A stretch of 23,114 nt of DNA from CAZXGD01 sp046350455 (GTDB lineage: Bacteria > Planctomycetota > Phycisphaerae > Phycisphaerales > SM1A02): positions 1-23,114 of the forward strand of contig JAXMAM010000038.1 in assembly GCA_046350455.1 (NCBI GenBank), read 5' to 3'. Each line of letters begins with the position of its first letter. Within the stretch, counting starts at the first letter, position 1. Under the pieces are notes generated by a model that searched no databases, was not told the DNA's origin, and saw only the letters and a program-made list of their open reading frames with translations. Both the position numbers and the translations under genes were made by a program. Below, piece after piece: positions 1 through 6,920 of this stretch.

Positions 1-1
1 A

Positions 2-145
2 GCGCGTGGCTCAGGTGGCCCCGGTGGCCCGGGTAGCCCAGATGGCGGCCCAGACGGACCGCCGCCGCACAGGGGCCCAGGCATGGGTCCGCCACCCGGC
101 GGAGATGGCCCGAACGGTCCCCCGCCTCCACCGCCCGGGGAGTGA
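2..145 (+). CDS. C-terminal end of a Gly/Pro-rich protein (partial)
   Basis: The frame is open from the first bases of the window to a TGA at 143-145 and encodes a collagen-like, low-complexity tail dominated by GG-P, PDG and PPP segments (for example GGPGGPGSPDGG, then a run of six prolines before the final Gly-Glu). The start lies outside the window. The codons give a consistent Gly/Pro/Asp composition, unlike the other frames, which is why I take this one as real. It converges with gyrB, with a 54-nt gap that holds a small hairpin. Function cannot be judged from a disordered tail; it could end a secreted or membrane protein. The low complexity limits confidence. Confidence 0.5.
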   Translation, partial: ARGSGGPGGPGSPDGGPDGPPPHRGPGMGPPPGGDGPNGPPPPPPGE

Positions 146-162
146 AGGCGTGCACACGCAGC

Positions 163-185
163 GATCAGCGCGCGAAGCGCTGGTC
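163..185. terminator. Candidate bidirectional hairpin between convergent genes
   Basis: GATCAGCGC (163-171) pairs with GCGCTGGTC (177-185), with one T-G wobble, around a five-base GCGAA loop. It sits between the stop of the upstream + gene (145) and the stop of gyrB (200). There is no T tract on either side, so intrinsic termination is uncertain. Confidence 0.35.
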
Positions 186-199
186 CCTGCTCATGCGGT

Positions 200-2764
200 T
201 CAGATGTCCAGGTTCTTCACGTCCAGCGCGTGCTTCTCGATGTAGGCGCGGCGCTGCTCCACGTTCTCGCCCATGAGAGTTGAGAAGAGCGCGTCCGCCT
301 CGCTGGCAGCATCCCAGGTGATGCGGAGCAGAGTGCGGCGTGCCGGATCCATGGTGGTCTCCCACAGCTGCCCAGCATCCATTTCACCCAGACCCTTGAA
401 CCGCTTCACCTCGATGCCGCGGCGGCCCACTTCATGCAGCGCGCGGAGAATGCTGGGCACGTTGGCTGCCTCCACATACTCCACAGAGTTGTCCTTCTCA
501 TTCACCACGCGCCACGCATACTTGGTGGGCAGGCGCTCGCCCGTGATGCTCTCTTCCTGCACCAGGCTGTAGTCGTCCATGCTGATTGCATTGGCCGCCA
601 GCTGCTGGAAGATCTTCTCCAGCTCCTTGTTCTCATGCAGCACGCGCAGGGTGGCTGTGCGGGTGGCGGGGTCCACCGATGCACCGCCCGCCAGCTGCAT
701 GCCATGCTTCTCCATGTGCAGGCGCGCCTCGTCCTCTGTGAAGAAGAGCGCGTCACCGCCAGTCCAGACCAGCTGATAGGTCGGCAGGCGGCCTTCACCC
801 GTGGGGTCCTCGCGCCGCCGCGCCAGCAGGGTGGCGAACGGAATGCCGCGCCGGCCGCTGATGGTGACCAGCTCTTCCAGGCGGGACAGCATTCGCACCA
901 CGTTGCGCACCTTCTCCAGGGGCACCTCATGGGCGATCTCGCCGTCGTCGCCGCGCACCACCAGGGTGCTCTGGCGCAGCGCCAGGTCTGTGAGCACGTC
1001 TGCGAAGGCAGCGTCGTTGAGCACGTACTGCACCTGCTTGCCACGGGCCACCTGGTACAGCGGCGGCTGGGCGGAGAAGATGCGCCCCGCGCGCACCAGC
1101 TCTGGCATCTGCCGGAAGAAGAACGTGAGCAGCAGCGTGCGGATGTGGCTGCCGTCCACGTCTGCGTCGGTCATGATGATCACGCGGCCATAGCGCAGCT
1201 TGCTGGCGTCAAAGTCCTCGCCGATGCCGCACTGCAGGGCCTGGATGAGCGTGCGGATCTCCTCAAAGCCCAGCACCTTGTCCAGGCGCGCCTTCTCCAC
1301 ATTGAGCAGCTTGCCGCGCAGCGGAAGGATGGCCTGGTACACGTGGTCGCGCCCGCCCTTGGCGCTGCCGCCTGCGCTGTCACCCTCGACGATGTACAGC
1401 TCGCTCTTCTCCACGTCGTTGCTGCTGCAGTCCGCCAGCTTGTGCGGCATGCCGCCAGAGTCCAGCGCGCCCTTGCGCTTGATCAGCTCGCGCGCCTTGC
1501 GGGCGGCCTCGCGCGCCTCTGCTGCCAGACGTGCGCGGCTGCAGATGTTGCGCGCCTCGGAGGGGTGCTCCTCCAGCCATGCGCCCAGCAGCTCATTCAC
1601 GGCCTGGCTGACAAAGGGCTCCACCTCTGGATTGAGCAGCTTTTCCTTGGTCTGGTTGTTGAAGGTGGGGTTCTTCAACTTGACGCTGACCACAGCGGTG
1701 AGGCCTTCGCGCAGGTCCTCGCCCGTCACAGCGTCCTTGCCGTCCTTGAAGATGTTGTTGCGCTTGGCGTAGCCGTTGATGGCCACCGTGAGCGCCTTCT
1801 TGAACGCGGTGACGTGCGTGCCGCCGTCACGGTTGGGGATGTTGTTGCCGAACGCCAGCAGCAGTTCGTTCATGGCGTCCGTGTACTGGAGCGCCACGTC
1901 CGCGCGCATGCCGGCTGCTTCGTCCTCGCGCATCACGCTGATGACCGGGCTTGTGACCGTCTTGGTGGTGTTCAGGTGCTTGACGTAGCCAGCCAGGCCA
2001 TCCGCCGCGTAGAAGGTGGCCTCGCGCGGCTCGCCGCTCTGGTCCACGCGCTCATCGCGCAGGGTGATCTTCACGCCTGGGTTCAGGTAGCTGAGCTCGC
2101 GCAGGCGGTGCTCCAGCCGGTCGAACTGGAAGGCCGTGTCTGGAAAGATCTCCGGATCTGGCTTGAAGCTGATGCGCGTGCCAGTGGTGGTGCTGTTCTG
2201 GCGCTCGCCCAGCACATGCAGCTTCTCGGTGATGTCGCCGCGCGCAAAGGCGATCTTGTACGTCTTGCTGCCCTTGTCGACCTGGACTTCCGTCCACTCG
2301 CTGAGCGCGTTGACGCACTTGATGCCCACGCCGTGCAGGCCGCCCGACACCTTGTAGGCGTTGTTGTCGAACTTGCCGCCGGCGTGCACCTCGGTGAGGA
2401 TCACCTCCACCGCAGGCCGGCCGTTGATGGCCGGGTTCTCGTGCTTCATGGGGTCCACGGGCATGCCGCGGCCGTCGTCCTCCACGCAGCAGCTGCCATC
2501 CACGCCGATGGTCACCTTCACCAGGGTGGCATAGCCAGCCATCACCTCGTCAATGGCGTTGTCCACGCACTCGTAGACCAGGTGGTGCAGGCCCTCTGGG
2601 CCAGTCCCGCCCACATACATGCCCGGACGCTTCCGGATGGCCTCCAGACCCTCCAGGACCTGGATGGTGCTGGACGTGTACTGGTCTGCCGGGGGAGCGC
2701 CTTGGGGGGTGGCGGGAGCGCGATTGGTGGGAGCGGTTTCTGCCATGCTGCGTAGGTGGGTCAT
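200..2764 (-). CDS. gyrB: DNA gyrase subunit B
   Basis: GyrB is the ATPase and TOPRIM subunit of the type II topoisomerase that introduces negative supercoils together with GyrA. The 854-residue product has the GHKL ATPase motifs ECVDNAIDE (about residue 65), DDGRGMP and GGLHGVG. The TOPRIM motifs are EGDSAGG (about 460) and DADVDGSHI (about 531). The C-terminal block RFKGLGEMD (about 787) is followed by a normal end. At 854 residues it is longer than the short Gram-positive type (about 640) and close to the E. coli type (804); the extra sequence between DADVDGSHI and RFKGLGEMD fits the insert of the long form. Two Met codons are possible, at 2764 and 2746; neither has a Shine-Dalgarno. A TACAAT hexamer on the minus strand (2768-2763) overlaps the first ATG, so if it is a -10 box the true start would be the second Met. 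The reading frame is intact. Confidence 0.97.
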   Translation of the reverse strand: MTHLRSMAETAPTNRAPATPQGAPPADQYTSSTIQVLEGLEAIRKRPGMYVGGTGPEGLHHLVYECVDNAIDEVMAGYATLVKVTIGVDGSCCVEDDGRGMPVDPMKHENPAINGRPAVEVILTEVHAGGKFDNNAYKVSGGLHGVGIKCVNALSEWTEVQVDKGSKTYKIAFARGDITEKLHVLGERQNSTTTGTRISFKPDPEIFPDTAFQFDRLEHRLRELSYLNPGVKITLRDERVDQSGEPREATFYAADGLAGYVKHLNTTKTVTSPVISVMREDEAAGMRADVALQYTDAMNELLLAFGNNIPNRDGGTHVTAFKKALTVAINGYAKRNNIFKDGKDAVTGEDLREGLTAVVSVKLKNPTFNNQTKEKLLNPEVEPFVSQAVNELLGAWLEEHPSEARNICSRARLAAEAREAARKARELIKRKGALDSGGMPHKLADCSSNDVEKSELYIVEGDSAGGSAKGGRDHVYQAILPLRGKLLNVEKARLDKVLGFEEIRTLIQALQCGIGEDFDASKLRYGRVIIMTDADVDGSHIRTLLLTFFFRQMPELVRAGRIFSAQPPLYQVARGKQVQYVLNDAAFADVLTDLALRQSTLVVRGDDGEIAHEVPLEKVRNVVRMLSRLEELVTISGRRGIPFATLLARRREDPTGEGRLPTYQLVWTGGDALFFTEDEARLHMEKHGMQLAGGASVDPATRTATLRVLHENKELEKIFQQLAANAISMDDYSLVQEESITGERLPTKYAWRVVNEKDNSVEYVEAANVPSILRALHEVGRRGIEVKRFKGLGEMDAGQLWETTMDPARRTLLRITWDAASEADALFSTLMGENVEQRRAYIEKHALDVKNLDI

Positions 2765-2960
2765 TGTAGCAAAACCGCGCTTTTCTTGTTGGAAGAATGC
2801 CGCTTTTCAGGCTTGCAAATGCGCTGATTCCAAGGGGTAAACTGCAGCGCGCTGGTGTGGAACGCCGATCCATGCTGGACGGTCGCCAGCCAGTCGACCA
2901 CGCACGTCAAACGCCATCAGGTTCACAGGATGCTGGATGCGTCCGTATGAGTGGCGAAGC

Positions 2961-2965
2961 AAGGA
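2961..2965 (+). promoter_or_regulatory. Shine-Dalgarno AAGGA choosing the amidase start
   Basis: AAGGA lies 7 nt before the ATG at 2973. The upstream in-frame ATG at 2937 has no such site, so 2973 is preferred. Confidence 0.55.
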
Positions 2966-2972
2966 TGCAGAC

Positions 2973-3773
2973 ATGACTTCCCAGGATCCATCAGCAACGC
3001 CGGACGGGGAGCAGCCCACCACGCCACCCTTCGTGCTGGCGCGGCGCACGTTCCTGTTCCTGGGAGCGCTGTTTGCAGCAGCGTGCACCACCAGCAGTTC
3101 GCAGAAGGTGGCGCAGTCGCCCGAGCCCATCTGGCCGGAACTGCCACCTCCGCCGCCCATGCCGCCCATCACTGCTGATCCGCCCGCCGCGCGGCGCGCG
3201 GATGCAGGTGGCGACAAGCGTCCGCCCGCGCCCTCTGGAGACACGTTGCGTGCCGGGCCTGTGCCGTTCGCGCTCTCGCGCCGCACCTGGGCGCGCGGTG
3301 CCCCCATGGTCAACGAGATGGACCCCATGCTGCCACCGCGGTGGATCACCGTGCACCATGACGGCATGAACCCCTTCTACGGCACCAGCGAGATTGACAC
3401 CAAGGCGCGTCTGGAGCTCATCCGCAACGGCCATCGGGGCAAGGGCTGGGGCGACATCGGATACCACTTTGTGGTGGACCGTTCGGGCCGCGTGTGGGAG
3501 GCGCGTTCGCTGCGCTACCAGGGTGCGCACGTCAAGAACTGCAATGAAAACAACGTGGGCGTCATGTGCCTGGGCAACTTTGAGGAACAGACGCCCAGTG
3601 CCGCGCAGATCGCGGCGCTGAAGAAGACGCTGCTGGCTCTCCGCACCTACTACCGCATTCCCATGGCGCGCGTCCGCACGCACCGTGAGTGGCCCAGTGC
3701 GCACACGGAGTGCCCGGGCGCCGCGCTGCAGGCACGGATGGTTGCCATCCGCAGCGGCAAAGAAGCCGCGTGA
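2973..3773 (+). CDS. PGRP/N-acetylmuramoyl-L-alanine amidase-type lipoprotein
   Basis: This is a probable zinc-dependent amidase that cuts the MurNAc-L-Ala bond of peptidoglycan or muropeptides outside the cytoplasm. The 266-residue product has a Tat-like, lipoprotein-type signal: ARRTFLFLG followed by a hydrophobic stretch and a FAAAC lipobox. A Pro-rich linker follows. The amidase_2/PGRP domain covers about residues 120-260, with candidate zinc ligands His in VHHDG (about 128), His in RTHRE (237) and Cys in TECPG (247); GWGDIGYHF and NNVGVMCLGN are typical core segments of the family. The start at 2973 is chosen on its Shine-Dalgarno; an in-frame ATG at 2937 is the alternative. It is divergent from gyrB (about 210 nt between starts) and is followed after 3 nt by a small membrane protein gene, probably co-transcribed. 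Whether it cleaves or only binds peptidoglycan cannot be told from the sequence. Confidence 0.88.
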   Translation: MTSQDPSATPDGEQPTTPPFVLARRTFLFLGALFAAACTTSSSQKVAQSPEPIWPELPPPPPMPPITADPPAARRADAGGDKRPPAPSGDTLRAGPVPFALSRRTWARGAPMVNEMDPMLPPRWITVHHDGMNPFYGTSEIDTKARLELIRNGHRGKGWGDIGYHFVVDRSGRVWEARSLRYQGAHVKNCNENNVGVMCLGNFEEQTPSAAQIAALKKTLLALRTYYRIPMARVRTHREWPSAHTECPGAALQARMVAIRSGKEAA

Positions 3774-3776
3774 CGC

Positions 3777-4156
3777 ATGGGCGCTGTCGTTGGCATGCTG
3801 CTGGTGACGGCAGGCATGGTGGCCATTGCCATCGTGGTCTGGGGCAGACTGCAGCGCCAAGAAGCAGGCGACGACATCTTTGAAGCCAAGCTGAAGGCGG
3901 ACGACGAACGCGCCCGCGAAGGCCGCGAGCGCCGCGCCGCAGCCATGCACGCGCGTGATCGAGTGCGGATGGCGGCGCTGCCATGGGAGGAGGCGAGGTT
4001 GGGCTGGCCACTGGCCCAGACGCAGCCCATGATCGCCACGATGGGCATCACGGGCAGGAGCACGGCCACAGCGACCATGGCGGCGTGGATGTGGGCGACG
4101 TCGGTGCCGATGGCGGCGGCGACGGCGGCGGAGGCGGCGATGGCGGTGGCGACTAG
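3777..4156 (+). CDS. Small membrane protein with His/Gly/Asp-rich tail (apparent frameshift)
   Basis: The start is an ATG 3 nt after the amidase stop, so the two genes are likely one transcript. The first 60 or so residues are one transmembrane segment (MLLVTAGMVAIAIVVWG) and a charged helix rich in Glu, Arg and Ala. In the starting frame the sequence then becomes an unlikely Ala/Met-rich string that stays open by chance across xylB to 5468. In the frame one base back, between about 3959 and the TAG at 4154-4156, it instead reads a coherent tail with many HG, HD and DGGGD units. I read this as one gene of about 127 codons with one base missing at about 3959-3990. The TAG overlaps the presumed xylB stop in a shared CTAG. 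No family is recognised; the tail could bind metal, which is inference only. Confidence 0.5.
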
Positions 4157-5655
4157 GCCTCGCTGCCAGGGTTCGCGCTGCCAGGCAGCCAGCGCTGCGT
4201 GCAGCGCCGCGGCGGGTTGCCAGCGCATGCCAGGACGCACGGCGCGGGATGCTGCGTGCGCGCGGTCACCTGCACGGTGGCCACGCCTCCTGCACGGTGC
4301 GGTGGAGGCCAGCGCCCACAGAGGCCAGGAGCGCGCTGCCCAGCGCTGCGCCATCGCTGCTGGTCATGCGCACCAGCGGTGCGCCAAAGGCGTCTGCGCA
4401 GCACTGCGTCCAGAAGGGGCTGTTGAACCCGCCGCCGCTGATGGCCAGTTCCTGCACTGGTACGTCAGCGCTGCGGATGAGCTCCAGGCACAGCGCCATG
4501 CTGGCTGTGACGCCCTCCATGACCGCGCGGGCAAAGTGCTGCGGCTCATGCGAGAGGTTCATGTTGGCAAACGAACCTGTGGTGCGCGGATCCGGGTATG
4601 GGCAGCGCTCGCCAGCCAGCGTGGGCAGGAAGACCAGGCCGTCGCAGCCAGCGGGTGCAGTCTGCGCCAGCGCGTCCAGGCGCTCCGCCCAGTCCGATGC
4701 AGGCGTTGGCTGGTGCGCCAGCGTCTGCGCAAACCACCGGAAGCTCCCCGCAGCCGCCAGCATGACGCTCATCACATGCCAGCGCTCAGGCGCCGCATGG
4801 CAGAACGCGTGCAGGGCGCCGCCCGGGCTGGAGCGGTAGGTGTCGCTGGCGGCAAAGATCACGCCGCTGGTGCCCAGCACGCAGGACAGTCGGCCCGGAT
4901 CCACAATGCCTGTGCCCACCGCGCCCGCAGCCTGGTCGCCAGCGCCAGCGATGAGCGGCGTGCCCTCCGTGAGCCCGGTGGCGCGCGCTGCGGCGGCGTT
5001 CAGCTTGTCCACCACCTGCGCGCTCTCGTGGGCCTGCGGCACCAGCGCTTCGGCGATGCGCAGGTCGCGCAGCATGTCCTGGCTCCAGGTGCGGTGCTGC
5101 ACATCAAAGTAGAGCGTGCCGCTGGCGTCGCTCACGTCGGTGGCGTAGGCGCTGCCCAGCTTGTAGCGCAGGTAGTCCTTGGGGAGCAGGATCTGCGCGG
5201 TGCGTGCCCAGTTGTCCAGCTCATGCCGCTGCACCCACGCGATCTTGGGCGCGGTGAAGCCTGGCAGCAGGCGGTTGCCCGTGCGCGCCAAGATCTGCTC
5301 TGCGCCTATCTGCGCTGTGAGCTCGTCGCACTCTGGAGCGCTGCGGCTGTCGTTCCACAAGATGGCGGGGCGCACTGGTGCCGTGGCGGTCCAGCAGCAC
5401 CGCGCCGTGCATCTGTCCGTCCAGCCCGATGGCCGCCACGCGCAGGCCGCTCACGCCAGCCTGCGTGAGAAGCTGCGGAATGGCCTGATGCGCCGCGCGC
5501 ACCCACAGGTCCGGGTCCTGTTCAGACCAGCCCGGGTGTGGCGTGGCCAGCGGGTACGCAGCATGGCTGGTGGCCAGCACGCGGCCCGAGGCGTCGCACA
5601 GCAGCGCCTTCAGGCTGCTGGTTCCCACGTCCAGGCCAATCAACAGGTCCCGCAT
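4153..5655 (-). CDS. xylB: Xylulokinase, frame broken at least twice
   Basis: XylB phosphorylates D-xylulose with ATP to xylulose 5-phosphate, the entry to the pentose phosphate pathway. The N-terminal piece (5655 to about 5380) has the FGGY-kinase start GLDVGTSSLKAL with catalytic-type Asp9 and then GLDGQMHGAVLLD. The second piece (about 5375 to 4266) continues with RPAILWNDSRS, PGFTAPKIAWVQRHE, LLPKDYLRYKLG, AGAGDQAAGAVG (second catalytic Asp) and an ISGGGFNSPFW block. These pieces join into a nearly full-length enzyme of about 500 residues after a +1 shift at about 5373-5380. Near 4290 another shift is needed: EA-WPPCR-stop becomes EAVATVQVTARTQ if one base is restored. A further shift before the end seems likely, and TAG at 4155-4153 would close the gene. 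It is divergent from purT (46 nt). It could be a pseudogene or an intact gene with sequence errors. Confidence 0.8.
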
Positions 5656-5662
5656 GCTGTGC

Positions 5663-5668
5663 AGGGTA
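5663..5668 (-). promoter_or_regulatory. TACCCT -10-like box for xylB
   Basis: On the minus strand TACCCT is followed by 7 nt and the xylB ATG. There is no Shine-Dalgarno and no clear -35. The spacing puts the expected transcription start at the start codon, as in leaderless mRNAs. Confidence 0.45.
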
Positions 5669-5686
5669 GCCGCCCTTGCGCGGGCC

Positions 5687-5692
5687 TACGAT
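5687..5692 (+). promoter_or_regulatory. TACGAT -10-like box for purT
   Basis: TACGAT is followed by 9 nt and the purT ATG at 5702. No Shine-Dalgarno is visible. It is back to back with the xylB box (5663-5668), so the two genes would fire from overlapping divergent promoters. Confidence 0.4.
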
Positions 5693-5701
5693 GCCGCGCC
5701 T

Positions 5702-6881
5702 ATGACGGCCACCATCCTTCTTCTGGGTTCTGGCGAGCTTGGCAAGGAATTCACCATCAGCGCCAAGCGGCTTGGATGCCGTGTGGTGGCAGTGGACCGC
5801 TACAAGGACGCGCCCGCCATGCAGGTGGCCGACGCCCATGAAGTGATTGACATGCTGGACGGCAAGGCCATCAAGCGCCTGGTGAAGAAGCACAAGCCAG
5901 ATCACATTGTTCCAGAGATCGAGGCCATCCGCACCGAGGCGCTCATTGAGCTTGGAGAAGGCTGGACACAGCGTGGTGCCCAGCGCGCGCGCTGCGTTCC
6001 TGACCATGAACCGCGACGCCATCCGCGACGTGGCCGCGCGCACGTTGAAGCTGCCCACCGCCAAGTACGCGTACGCACGCACGGCTGCGCAGCTTGAGGC
6101 TGCCATCACAGGTGCACGCGGTGTGGGGCTGCCATGCGTGGTGAAGCCAGTGATGAGCTCCAGCGGCAAGGGGCAGAGCGTGGTGCGCACGCGCGCGGAG
6201 ATCCGCAAGGCGTGGGACTACGCCATTGCTGGCATGCGCGGAGACCGCACGCTGGTCATCGTGGAGGAGTTCGTGAAGTTTGACTACGAGATCACGCTCC
6301 TGACCGTGAAGCAGCGCAAGGGCGTGGGGCCCACTATCTTTGTGCAGCCCATTGGCCACCGGCAGGAGCGGGGCGACTACCAGGAGAGCTGGATGCCTTG
6401 CGCCATGGACGCGCGCGCTGTGAAGGCCGCGCAGCGCATGGCCAAGGCGGTGACAGACCACATTGCAGGCCCCAACGGCGCTGGCATCTTTGGCGTGGAG
6501 TTCTTTGTGCGCGGGCAGGAGGTCATCTTCAGCGAGCTGAGCCCGCGCCCGCACGACACTGGCATGGTCACGCTGCGCAGCCAGGACTTGAGCGAGTTTG
6601 ACCTGCACGCCCGGGCCATCCTGGGGCTGCCGATTCCTGAGATTCGCTACGCCGGTCCCACCGCCAGCGCTGTGATCCTGGCCACCAAGGAGAGCAAGCG
6701 CCCGCCGCGCTACAGCGGTGTGGAGAAGGCCATGGCAGTGCCGGGCGTGGAGGTGCGCATCTTTGGCAAGCCGGACACGCGGCCCTACCGCCGCATGGGC
6801 GTGGTGCTGGCGCATGGGCGGACTGCCGCCGCAGCCCGCAAGACAGCCATGGCTGCCGCTGCCAAGGTGAAGGTGTTGTAG
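5702..6881 (+). CDS. purT: Formate-dependent phosphoribosylglycinamide formyltransferase, one-base frame break
   Basis: PurT makes formyl-GAR from GAR, formate and ATP, the folate-independent route for the third step of purine synthesis. Residues 1 to about 84 (from the ATG at 5702) give LLLGSGELGKE, AVDRYKDAPAM and HIVPEIEAI, matching the preATP-grasp part. The frame then fails, and a frame shifted by one base carries the rest: VVPSARAAFLTMNR, CVVKPVMSSSGKGQS, FDYEITLLTVK, GHRQERGDYQESW, FGVEFFV and SPRPHDTGMVTL. Removing one G from the GG at 5954-5955 gives LIELEKAGHSVVP, which lines up without a gap with E. coli LIQLEEEGLNVVP. The restored protein would be about 392 residues, the usual family length. 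This makes a sequencing or assembly indel more likely than old decay. It is followed after 39 nt by the GH38 gene. Confidence 0.88.
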
Positions 6882-6907
6882 CCCCAGGGGCGGCCGCGGA
6901 GCGCGTT

Positions 6908-6913
6908 TACACT
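6908..6913 (+). promoter_or_regulatory. TACACT -10-like box for the GH38 operon
   Basis: TACACT is followed by 7 nt and the GTG start at 6921. No Shine-Dalgarno is visible in the 39-nt gap after purT. The position fits a leaderless transcript starting at the GTG and driving the three mannoside genes. Confidence 0.45.
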
Positions 6914-6920
6914 CTGCGCC

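Noticed and set aside
434..2755. Long open frame of 773 codons on the + strand opposite gyrB
   Set aside because: It is antisense to a clear gyrB, has His/Leu/Val-rich mirror composition and no motif; long antisense frames are common in GC-rich coding DNA.
3777..5468. Single 563-codon + strand gene covering the small membrane protein and all of xylB
   Set aside because: Only the first 60 or so codons look like protein; the rest is antisense to xylB motifs, and a coherent tail exists in another frame.
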